Assembly (NCBI GenBank): GCA_035772735.1
Contig: JASDFA010000027.1
Location: 34,020,001 to 34,084,000, forward strand
Source of the DNA: Datura wrightii
Lineage: Eukaryota > Streptophyta > Magnoliopsida > Solanales > Solanaceae
Direction of reading: 5' to 3'
Length of the DNA: 64,000 nt
Position 1 is the stretch's first letter, and each line of letters opens with the position of its first letter. This document shows, piece after piece, positions 54,530-64,000 of the stretch. The notes below the pieces were generated by a model that searched no databases, had not been told where the DNA came from, and was given only the letters and a program-made list of their open reading frames with translations. Both the position numbers and the translations under genes were made by a program.

Positions 54530-56492
54530 TGTAATACCTTGAATCCCGGAGTAAATTATTGCAGCAAAAGATCGCAGGTTTTAGATCTGGTACCGTGGCG
54601 AAGGAGGGTGTGACGGCCCATCACACCATTGGCGGTGGCCCAAACGATGGACCGTCACTGGTCCCATCAAGTTTTGGCCCTTTTCAGCTCAAGGGTGATG
54701 GAGAGGATGACGGATCGTCGAGCTTGCAACGGCCCATCACAGCAACCGTCACCTAAGACAAGATTTTTAAGCCCGATGGTGGAGACGACGGATCGTAAGG
54801 CTTGCAACGGCCCGTCACCTGTCCCGTCAGATGCGTAGCAACCTAGAAATTTCATATTTCTAAATATTTTCCCTAGGGTAGTTTCATATATTCTCACTCT
54901 TTTAATCCCTAACCTAAGTCGTTTTGGAAATATTTTCAAGGATTTTGAGGGGTAGTCGATCCTCCTCCCTCATATTTTTCTCTTAGTCTTCCAAAACCCA
55001 GTACGTAGAATTCAGAAGTCACCCCTCAAGCCAGGAGCTAGGGCTTCCATTCCTTCACAGAATTTTCAGGCTAATTCTCCGAAATTTCTTTTTCAGGTGT
55101 GTGAGAATTCAACAAGGAGATTCTTTCATCCTTGTGTTCCAAATTTATCTTTAGAAAACTTTTCTATTCTAGCCATGTAAGAGTGAACTAGGCTTTTTCA
55201 GATAACTAATGAATGTTCTTAAATTTCAGTTGTTTTGCTAGTTCCCCATCACTTTATCATATGATCTTTACATTCTTGTCTTAAATTTTGTAGTATAATT
55301 TTTAGACCTAGTTTTAGCATGATTTTTGTGTTGATTCTTCATATGATTTTAAAGCGGGTTTTAAATTGTTATTTTCCATAGGCTATTGTCTGACTAAAAT
55401 TTTTAGCATGAATGTTCCAAGTTGTAGTTTAATATTTTCATATTTCGAATATACTTAGTATCTTTCAGTAATATCAGTTGATCAATTGTCTCTTCAACAG
55501 TATATTATTAAATTTAGTATCTTCGGTTATTAGGTCCCTTAGGCTCTTAGGACACTTTCAGATAAGTTGTTCTTTCTTAGCCTTAGAATACCAGTCTTGA
55601 GCTAATCAGTCCACTTATATATAACTAAAATTTCAGTTAGGACTAGTACTTAGCACCGAGCAGGCCGAGGTTCAGTGCATCCAAGTTTTTAAAAACATGT
55701 GCTATCGTAGGTCTTTGACCCGAATGAGCATCAGTTTAATGATCACACAACCATGACTTTATACACTATCAAGCTATATTGGGTCCTATCGATGGGGCTT
55801 ATACATCAAACTCCATATTTAGCTCATGTGGTTACATGTTGGTTAATAGACTCTCTAATAGTATAGTTCAGTCTCACATTTTTGAATATGTTTACAACCC
55901 TTATATCGGTTTTTACTAGTTTTTGATACTGTTAAATTTCAGTTTACTTAGAGCATGCCTAATCATAGTTAGAATCACTTTATATATTTTAGTATGTTTA
56001 TTGATAATATTCATTCAGCATGATTATGTTCTAAAATTTCTTGACCTCGCATACACAGTACATTCTATGTACTGACGCATGCTTTCCATGCTATATCATT
56101 TTATGATATAGGCTCAGGCTCTCAAGCTCAGCAGCGAGGTTAGCATCTCTTTTAGACTTAGTACAACAGAGTTCTATTGGTAAGTCTTCATCTTTCGAGG
56201 ATCAGAGTTTTCATTTTCAATACTTTTTATTTTCAGTTTTATCTTCAGATATTGGAGTTAGCTGGAGGATTGTCCCAGCAACTCATCAGTTCTTTTAGAA
56301 AGCTTTCAGACAGTATATGTTAGTTTCAACTTGATTTTTCAATATTTGGTTATTGTTTTAAACAACTTCCGCTTAATATTATCTTTTAGTAGATTAGTCT
56401 TATTAGAATTATGATTTTCCATGGGTTTACTTGGGGTCACTTGTCATCCTAAGTACCGTGTCACGTCGTGAGTGTAAACTCGGGTCATGATA
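54530..56492 (+). mobile_element. Solo LTR G (gypsy) inside the Helitron
   Basis: 1963 bp, TGTAATACC to GTCATGATA (final CA mutated to TA). Flanks GGTAT (54525-54529) and GGTAA (56493-56497) are a target duplication with one change. Blocks: GGCCCATCAC and ACGGATCGT-type repeats (54600-54830), AAGTCGTTTTGG motif (54910-54927), TTTCAG/GTGTGT (GT at 55097), TTAGCACCGAGCAGGCC (about 55648), GTACTGACGCAT, ATGATATAG (AG at 56111), GGTAAGTCTTCAT (GT at 56180) and TCCCAGCAACTCATCAG. Confidence 0.92.
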
Positions 56493-56497
56493 GGTAA

Positions 56498-57117
56498 ACT
56501 TACTGAGTGAGACTGAATATTGATTGTTTGTTTTTCAAAAGAAAAAAAAAACTTGTGCTAGCAGAGCATTTTAAAGCATTTGTATTCTTTAATAACTAAA
56601 TATGGATAATATTTTATCTAATAATATTTATCCAACTGATTTTCGCAGATTCTTTATCTTTATTAATACATAAAGTCAAATATACAACTAAAAAGACAAA
56701 AAGGGAAACTATACAATAGGTATATTTTTCTTTATACATTACATGGTTAGTGAAATGATTCACCTATTTACATATATTAAAGTATCAACTATTGAGTAAT
56801 AAATTTTGTAATATGTCACCGGAAATTATTTGTCAAAGAGAAGCTTGCTGAGGTAAAATTATACATATTTGTTACTAGAGGCTATCAAGAAAATATTTAA
56901 CAAAATCTAACTTTCTTGAGACGAAAAAAATACATGTTAAAGTAGGATAATTGATCGTGGAATATCAAGAGAATTCAAAACACAAAACAAAATGTAAGTT
57001 TAACAAAGATTAGTTATATTGATAATTATACACTTTAGGATCAATTACTAATTAATAACATGATCATATAAAAATTTAATTGGCATCAAATACAAAGCAA
57101 AGTCCAATGTAAAAAGA
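56498..57117. other. Non-coding AT-rich stretch between solo LTR G and Helitron Rep
   Basis: No open frame of credible coding character; presumably the untranslated region between the RPA-like gene and Rep. Confidence 0.6.
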
Positions 57118-58815
57118 GTGTTGCAAAGGGTGCAAAAATATGTTCCATCAACCAATCCCTTGGAAGTTGCACACATTGAAGAACCACAACAGAAGAAGAT
57201 TAAAAAAAAATATTGGTTACTCAACGCTTTATTAGAGGAGAACGATAATAGAGGTACATTTGCAGCAATATCTTATACATATGATTTAGTATTTTATAGT
57301 ACTGCTAATTAAATAAGAGGTTTACAGGATACATACTATTCTGAACTATGAATATAGGAGAAATTGATGGCGACTTATCACCATCATACATTCATAAGCT
57401 GCAAAAAACACCAAATTACAGCTTTTGTCATGCCAAGAAGTTTCAATATGAGCCTCTAGCATTTTGTTACTCCAATAGGTATATTAAAATCGCAAGCAAT
57501 GAAGTTTCGAATGAATTATATGAATTATTTGTAGCAAAGTCGGAAGAGGCCAAAATATTTTGCAAAAATGTAAAAGCTTATAATAGCATTTTTGCTTTTA
57601 CATCATTTGGAGTAAAGCCCGATAAAGGAGTGGCTTCTTCAAGAAAAACGAGTTTACAGTTTTAAGGAACAAGGACAAGTACATCATGATCTATAAGTTA
57701 CAAGTCCAAAAGAAATAGAAATCTATATTGTTACTATGTCGTAGGTTATTGCAATAATTTGTAGTGGACATGTACATCAAATTGGAAACTAAGAGACATG
57801 AGTATTTCATATTTGAATAATCAAATTTTTGAAGAGCTGACAAGGTCGGACGGAGGGTATTACGTCCATGATCATTCAATAGGGGCCCTAGGAATATGCG
57901 GTGACGCTATATGGATGATATGGCTCTATGTAAGAGTTTGGAAGACTAAATCTATTTATAACCATGACATGTAATCTGAAATAGATAGAGATCCAAAAAG
58001 AATATGTGCGGGCCAAGTCACTCTAGATAGGCCAAATTTGATGACAAGAGTGTTTAGAGCAAAATTGCAAGACCTCAAAGACCGAATTTTCAATAAAGAA
58101 ATTTTTTGGCATGATGCAACATATGTTTTTGTGGTAGAGTTTCAGAAGAAAAGCTTACCAGATTTACACCTTCTTCTTATATTTAAAGAAGGCCATAAGA
58201 TAACATCAACAAATCGTTATGATAGATTTATTTCTACAGGACTACCTCATAAAGACAGATATCCACACTTGAATGAATTAGTTATCAGGCATATGATACA
58301 TGGACCTTGTGTCAAAAGCGGATAATAAGTCAGTTCTTAAAGATAGGTCAATGCAAGTTTCATTACCCTCGACCATTCCACAACAAAATAATACAAGGAA
58401 AAAATGGATATTCGATTTATAGAAGAAGAAATAACAGGAGAAACACTGATGTTTGGGTAATGAACATGAATAACCAATGGCTAGTGCCTTATAATCCTTA
58501 TTTATTGATGAGATATAATTGCCACATTAATGTAGAGGTCTACTCAAGGGTCAAAGCAATAAAGTATCTCTACAAATATATACATATAAAGGCAGTAATA
58601 AATGTGCAGTTTACATTGAGACCAGTGATGAAGAAAAAGCTATAGATAAAATAAAAAGCTTTCAAGATGCATATTGTTTGTCACAGCCAAAAGCATTGTG
58701 GGGAATTTCAAAGTTTAATCTAAGTATAATGCAGCCAGTAGTTAATAACCTACAATTACATCTCACTAACAAACAATCAGGTACTTTGAAAAATATTATC
58801 AAATAAGATAGCTTA
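57118..58815 (+). pseudogene. Helitron Rep: N-terminal domain and HUH nuclease (broken)
   Basis: Segments 57348-57662 (CHAKKFQYEPLAFCYSN, YNSIFAFTSFGVKPDK), 57865-58322 and 58307-58642 match the Helitron-like N-terminal domain and Rep nuclease. The HUH motif, expected as two histidines around one residue, reads SLPDLHLLLIF (about 58153-58185), so the first metal-binding His is replaced by Asp. The tyrosine motif YLYKYIH is present (about 58570). CKFHYPRPF and HMIHGPC flank it. Frames change near 57340, 57680 and 58320 and stops are frequent. The protein would nick DNA and start rolling-circle transfer. Confidence 0.82.
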
Positions 58816-59639
58816 ATTCCAAAAGATCTATGAATACTAACATTCTACTTATGTATCAAAACATAGTAAACTACTGGAAGAAGAAAAATCTACAAACTAT
58901 TATGGCCTCAAACTTTGTAAATCAAATTATTCTTACCGAGTATTTCAGGATGTGCCCAATAAACACTGAGACTCAAAATTATCTATATCGAGAATTTCCG
59001 AAGCATTATGTTTGGAATTCACAATATAAGATATAGTCAAAAATAAAATCACGCTCCTTGATTGCTCAGATAAATATGGCTAACAATAAAATACTTAATT
59101 AAGTTGGGTTATTTAATTCTGAAGTGATGGAGACTAAAGAGTATAATCATTATTGTAGCTAATCCTAGAGAAGGTGAAAGGTATTACAAGAGATTATTGT
59201 TGAACCATGTCCGAAGGCCAATATCATTTGATGACTTGATCATTGTTAATGGAAAATATTATGAAACATTCAAAGAGGCAACAAAAAAAGAGCGTTATTA
59301 GTATCAGATAATAGCATTTCATAATATCTATGTGAGGCTGTCTTCTTTAAGATGCCATAAGCACTTCGAAATTTGTTTGCAACTATTTTAGTTCATTGCA
59401 ACCCAACAGATGTTAGAAAACTATGGGACACATATTATAATAAAAACATCAAAAGCTTTCAAAGGATGCAGAATATTTCAGATGATACTCAAATTCGATG
59501 TAAAATGAAAAGTATAAATTATTATTTGAAGAGTATGGGCAAAAGTGTCAAAAAATATGATATACTACGGATCACATAACAATACAATAAAAATTGTTGC
59601 CTTAAATGTAGAGAAATAATTGAAAAGTGCCTATAGAAT
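58816..59639 (+). pseudogene. Helitron linker between Rep and helicase (broken)
   Basis: Recognisable pieces of the Rep-helicase connecting region are NPREGERYYKRLLLNHVRRP (about 59162) and SFDDLIIVNGKYYETFKEA (about 59227), then LFATILVHCNPTDVRKLWD (about 59370). Many stops and shifts. Confidence 0.7.
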
Positions 59640-61178
59640 ATCTTGACGCACAACCATCGTTGAATCCAGAAGCTGATGCTTTCAAGACCATACTGCAAAG
59701 TGTTGATGATGAAACAACATGATTATTCTTTATAGAAGATCCGAGGGGAACTGGTAAAATATTTTTACACCATACATTACTAGGAAATTTAAGATCATGA
59801 GGTATGATAGCATTGGCGTGTGCAACTAGTGGTGTAGTAGCAGCAAAATTATCAGGAGGTTGTACAACTCGCTCTAGATTTGACATACCTCTTCAAGAAA
59901 ATGACACTACAATGACAAATATTTCAAAACAAAGTGAAGCTTCTCAACTAATTAGAGAATCAATATTATATATGAGACGAAGCACCCATGGCCAAGCAAC
60001 ACACAATTGAAACAGTTGACAGGAGCTTTCGCGATATAATCGATAACCATATATACTTTGGTGGAAAAGTAATGATCTTCGGAGGCGATTTTAAAAAAGT
60101 ACTGCTAGTTGCTCCAAAATCTACAAGAGCAAAGACGGTGGATGCAGGTTTGGTGATATCATATTTGTGGCTTTTAATGGAGATAATTAAATTCACAATA
60201 AATATGAGAGCAAGAGGGGATCCAAATTTCAATGACTTCTTGTTTTATTTTATTAATAGGGAAGAGCACACGATAAAGGACGATTTAATACTACTTTCTG
60301 ACCAAATGGTTGTCAAACACAATGGTGATGGAAAGGTAGAAGATTCTTGGTAAGGGAAATATTTCCATCACCACAACAAAATTATAGATCTACCAAGTTC
60401 AAAACAGAAAGTGCTATCTTAGCAAGTAGAAATGAATTTGTAGATCAACTAAACGAAATACTGATAGCGAAGTTTCCTGGTAAAAGTAAAAACATATATT
60501 AGTTTGGACTCTACTAAATATGATACCAATAACTACTATCAAGAAGAATATCTATATACTTTAACATCAAAAGGACTACCATCACATAGGTACATCATCA
60601 AATCATTTGTGACATTGGCATTCAACTTATAAAGGATATTACTACCGCAAAGCATGAAAGAAAAGAAATGTTCCAAAAAATAGAAAAAATGATGAATATT
60701 ACAATTGAATTGATTAAGTTGATTTTCAAATAAAACGCGCCCATCATGCTACTTCAAAATTTAGATGCTTCAAATAGTCTACGCAATGGCACAAGAATAA
60801 TTTATAGGGGATTTGACAAGAATTTTATACAAAACTACTACAAAATAGGTTTTTATTCAAAGAATATAACTATTGCCACCTGAGAATGAAGGATTCTTAA
60901 ATTTATCAAAACATAATTTCAATACATCTATATTTCCTACAACAAATAAAGCATAAGGGAAAATAATCCCCACTGTTGGATTGTATCTCCCGCAACATAT
61001 TTTCTCACATGGCCAACTGTACGTAGAACTTTCTAGAGGAATATCGATTGCAGTGACAAAAGTGTTGGTTATGGCAGACCAACCAGATCGAAAGATAGGA
61101 ATATACAAAAGGAGTATAGTCTACAAGGAAGTATTAGATGAAAATCAAAATATTACATGTTTTCACCTTATCAAATAA
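59640..61178 (+). pseudogene. Helitron PIF1-type helicase (broken)
   Basis: Walker A reads DPRGTGKIF (about 59740) instead of the family's G-x-G-G-T-G-K-T/S-x. After a frame change the Walker B region reads DEAPMAKQ (about 59975), the preceding Trp codon being TGA. GGDFKKVL (about 60085) and NMRARGDPNF (about 60206) follow. The last motif, VGLYLPQHIFSHGQLYVELS (about 60975-61035; second residue L), is the final helicase motif. Stops lie near 60350 and 60500. The enzyme would unwind DNA during transposition. Confidence 0.85.
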
Positions 61179-61729
61179 GAAATAATTTATAAATTACATG
61201 TATTTAATTAAACTTTCATTGATTATCTTAATAGCTTTGAGTGCATAGAAGATGAAATGACCATCCACAATAAACATAAAAAGAAGAATCTACTATATTC
61301 ATTCATGAAAATTTAGTTATTCAAAATTGTGTTGAAATATATCCACTACTATTTTAGGATAATATGTATTGCATGAGTCAACAAAAATTTAATTAAATTA
61401 TATTCTTCCGTGTCTTTATTCAAAACTTTGCAAAACAAATATAACCTACTATATGGTAAAAGAATGATTCAGAAAAAAAAAGAAATAGGGAAGTAGAGAA
61501 AGATATAAAGGAAATTATTGTAAAAATAAAGAAAATAATAAGAAACGTAAACAAGAAAGTAAGTAGACAAGAAATGTAGAGAGAAAGATAGAGTTTTCTT
61601 ATTCTTCCAAGTGTATTCAAGTTTCTACAATATGAATCCTTATGCCGCTAATTATAGTGTTCATAGAGACATACAAAAAATGAACAATAAAATGCAATTA
61701 ACCATTGAGATAATGGAGAGGGTTATGAA
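61179..61729. other. Non-coding AT-rich stretch after the helicase
   Basis: Presumably the Helitron 3' end and flanking DNA. I searched for a 3' hairpin followed by CTRR and found no convincing candidate. It contains a purine-rich segment (61465-61580). Confidence 0.5.
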
Positions 61730-64000
61730 TGTAACACCCCAAAACTTTCCTAGACTAAATTCAGACATTGCATGAAAAAACATAGGGAAATCAGAAAATT
61801 TTCTGTCTTAGACGACCCCCACAACGGACCGTTGGTGGAACCAACGGACTGTTGTAAATGGTCGTAGGTTAGAGTAGGATTCCTCAAGGGGTAACAACGA
61901 GTCATAGGATGAGCCATTGAAATTAACAACGGGCTATCCTTTTGTCCGTTGAATCCTGAGTTCAGAGGTCTACCGAACCCTTCCCGAGATAATGAGAGGG
62001 AACAACAGCTTGTGGTAGCCTCCAACGAGCCGTTTTTACCACCTGTGGTCTGATTCCAAGCCCCAGCAGTGTAGACCACGAGTCTATACAACGACCAGTT
62101 GGTCCTACCAACATATCGTTGCGTTGACCGTTGTTTCAAGGCCCTGTTTTCCCACTAGTACCAACAGAAGGTATAAACAACCCGTTGTTCCTTCCAACGG
62201 ATCATTTTACCCTACTGTGGAACAGTTCTAGTGAACCTAGTTTTTGAACCCAGAAACCACGGCCAAATTTAACGGGCCATCATTTCTACCAACGACCCGT
62301 TATGAGGCCCGTTGGTTCTTGTAAGCCAGATCTCAGTTTTAGTTTCCAGGGTTACTTTTGTAATTTCCCACCATTTAATCCCTAAACCATGTCATTTTGG
62401 GTTCATATAGGGGGAAGTTAAAGGGTTAGAATGACCTTTTTATTCATTCTTCTCAAATTCCCTCAATGACAGTGCGTAGAAACTTTGACAGAAAGCATAG
62501 AGCAGGAGCAAGGGTTTGATTTTCTTCTTTGTTCTTCTCAGGGATTATCACCAAGGTTTCTTCTACAGGTATGTGGGAATTCATCAAGGAGATTTCTCCC
62601 ATTTCATCACCTAAAACTCTCTCTCTGTTCACCATCAGTTCTAGTCCTGAGTTTACGAATTTGAAGATACTGTAATTGTTCTTTTATTAATTTATGTGGA
62701 ATCTAGTCTTATGTTAATTGTAGCTATTTTCCACCCGTTTGTAACTAAAATGATTCTTGTTCTAGTGAATTAGAAATTTAGCCCTAACTCTTGAAAAAGT
62801 TAAAAACTAGAATCCTGCATAAGTATTCAATTTTCAAAAATTTCTTGTATCTTTCAAGGTTAGGGGCTCCTATAATAATTATATGTATTAGAAACTCAGT
62901 TACATGTATGATAGTCAGATTCAGTTAGAAAGTCTATATACTCTGTATTACTCAGAATTGTCAGTCTAGCCTCAATCAGATTTTAGCGAACCTCTGAGTT
63001 AACTAGAATAATGTCAGCTAATCAATTTGACTATAGAATTTATCGAGGTGCCATTAGTACCTTCTAGATATCAGAATCAAAATTCAGTTATTGGTCCACT
63101 AGGCAGTTATGACATTTCAGATATATAGCTTTGACTTGCCCCAAGACCCCACTTCAGATTTCAGTTCGTTCTTATACAGTTACGACGCTTCTAGATAAGT
63201 AACTCTAACCAGTATAGAACCCAGTTTCAGAATCTGATCTGATAAGACTCTCCGAGTACTTGCAATTATATGTCCCTGACTAGTCTTGCACCTCAGTTTT
63301 GAGCTATCATCCTAATAGTTCAGTATAGGTTTTCCAGTAGGAGTAGGACTTAGCAACTAGCGGACCAGGGTTCTAGCACATCCAGGTTCGCAGAACTATG
63401 TTGCAGCGTAGGTTATAGTTACAGATTATTATCCTAAATGGCCCCAGACTTTCGTGATCACCCAGTTCATGCCTTTATACCCTGACAAGGTATATTGGGT
63501 CCTACTGGTGGGGTGTATACATCGGACTCTACGTCTAGCTCACGTGGTTATCTGTCGGTTATAGACTTTTCCACTAGTCAGTCCAGCACAGTTTCAGAAT
63601 AAGAATCTAAATTTAGTTTCAGATCTATCAGTTTAACTCAGTTCAGTACAGTATCTTAGACTCAGAACTTTCAGATTTAGGGCATGTATTTGACCACAAG
63701 ACAAGGTCATTTTGACCATCTAAGTTACTTCAACTTATTTCACTTTAGATAATTAGTTGGTCATTGGATGTCATTCTAGTTCAGTCACTTACATCTATCA
63801 GTATATTCCTCTCACATATTCTGTACATTCAAAGTACTGACGCATACTTTTATGTTGTTCGTTTCATGATATAGCTGTAGGTTCTCAGACTCAGCACCGC
63901 TAGCCACCGCAGTTCAGATTCTCGACCTTAATAGTTGGAGTGTGATTCCTCATCATCCGAGGGAATTATTCCTTTCTTTCAATAATTTATTAGTTTCAGT
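61730..64000 (+). repeat. Gypsy LTR H, truncated by the window end
   Basis: Starts TGTAACACCCC. Blocks: repeated CAACGGACCGTTG-type palindromes (61810-62320), AAACCATGTCATTTTGGG (62384-62401), CTACAG/GTATGT (GT at 62569), GGGTGTATACATCGG (about 63512), GTACTGACGCAT (about 63834), ATGATATAG (AG at 63874), GTGATTCCTCAT (GT at 63942). By comparison with element C some 300 bases remain outside the window. Whether it is a 5', 3' or solo LTR cannot be decided. Confidence 0.85.

Larger units (their letters stand above)
50311..61729 (+). mobile_element. Decayed Helitron with RPA-like, Rep and PIF1-type helicase remnants
   Basis: Plus-strand remains of an RPA70-like gene (50543-54500) are followed by Helitron N-domain/Rep (57118-58640) and helicase (59640-61178). 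Helitrons move by rolling-circle replication with a Rep/helicase, and plant copies often also carry RPA-like genes (established). Limits are approximate: I could not find a convincing 5' TC terminus or 3' hairpin plus CTRR. A solo LTR (54530-56492) is inserted between the genes. Stops in most segments mean it is inactive. Confidence 0.75.

Noticed and set aside
61180..61729. Helitron 3' terminus (hairpin plus CTRR) near the end of the helicase region
   Set aside because: No hairpin of adequate length followed by CTAG/CTGG/CTAA/CTGA and an appropriate flank could be settled on by eye.

Overview
This window looks like repeat-rich (probably heterochromatic) nuclear DNA of a flowering plant. The evidence is long Ty3/gypsy LTRs of 2-3 kb, an Athila-type element with a tRNA-Asp primer site, TRIM elements, a Helitron with Rep/helicase and an RPA-like gene, and AT-rich background. 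The style of the elements suggests a eudicot, most likely Solanaceae, but nothing here fixes the species. I see no convincing host gene, no rRNA or tRNA gene and no CRISPR. Almost every protein-like reading frame is a broken transposon gene.

Layout. (1) 1-8894: old Ty3/gypsy element B (protease, RT, RNase H, integrase, chromodomain, 3' LTR), cut inside integrase by a reverse solo LTR (2132-5241) with a perfect target duplication. (2) 8895-13990: element C, a rearranged 5' LTR fused to an integrase remnant, then a full 3' LTR. (3) 13991-14564 and 33090-33648: the end of an Athila-like element D on the minus strand, split by element A. (4) 14565-33089: element A, a gypsy element keeping only gag. 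Its 5' LTR carries a 1.1 kb tandem duplication and is itself split by element 3 (15267-24943, minus strand), an Athila-like element with gag, protease and a late ORF but no RT, RNase H or integrase. (5) 33649-34094 and 34252-45455: two TRIMs in opposite orientation; the second is split by element 2 (34431-45201), a nearly full-length chromovirus whose gag/pol junction is split by a solo LTR of the element-3 family (37945-39371). (6) 45456-50310: remnants of further LTR elements (an LTR fragment, element F integrase and 3' LTR, another LTR-like piece). (7) About 50311-61729: a decayed Helitron with an RPA70-like gene (partly duplicated in tandem), a solo LTR (54530-56492), and Rep and PIF1-type helicase remnants. 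(8) 61730-64000: another LTR running off the window.

The insertion order can be read from target duplications: element 3 is younger than A, A is younger than D; element 2 is younger than the TRIM it splits, and the solo LTR inside element 2 is younger still.

The most interesting signals are comparative. The LTRs of seven or more gypsy families here share an ordered set of motifs: a palindrome-rich block, an AAAC-YAYGTC-RTTTTG motif, a consensus 5' splice site, a branch-point-like CTRAY plus AG acceptor, and 56-69 nt later a second 5' splice site. In the two elements that retain gag, an AG acceptor lies directly before the gag ATG. This predicts a two-intron leader with a small internal exon carried inside the LTR, the second intron removing the primer-binding site. 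Separately, elements B and 2 share four nonsense codons at homologous pol positions, and element 3 looks like a mobile but polymerase-less lineage.
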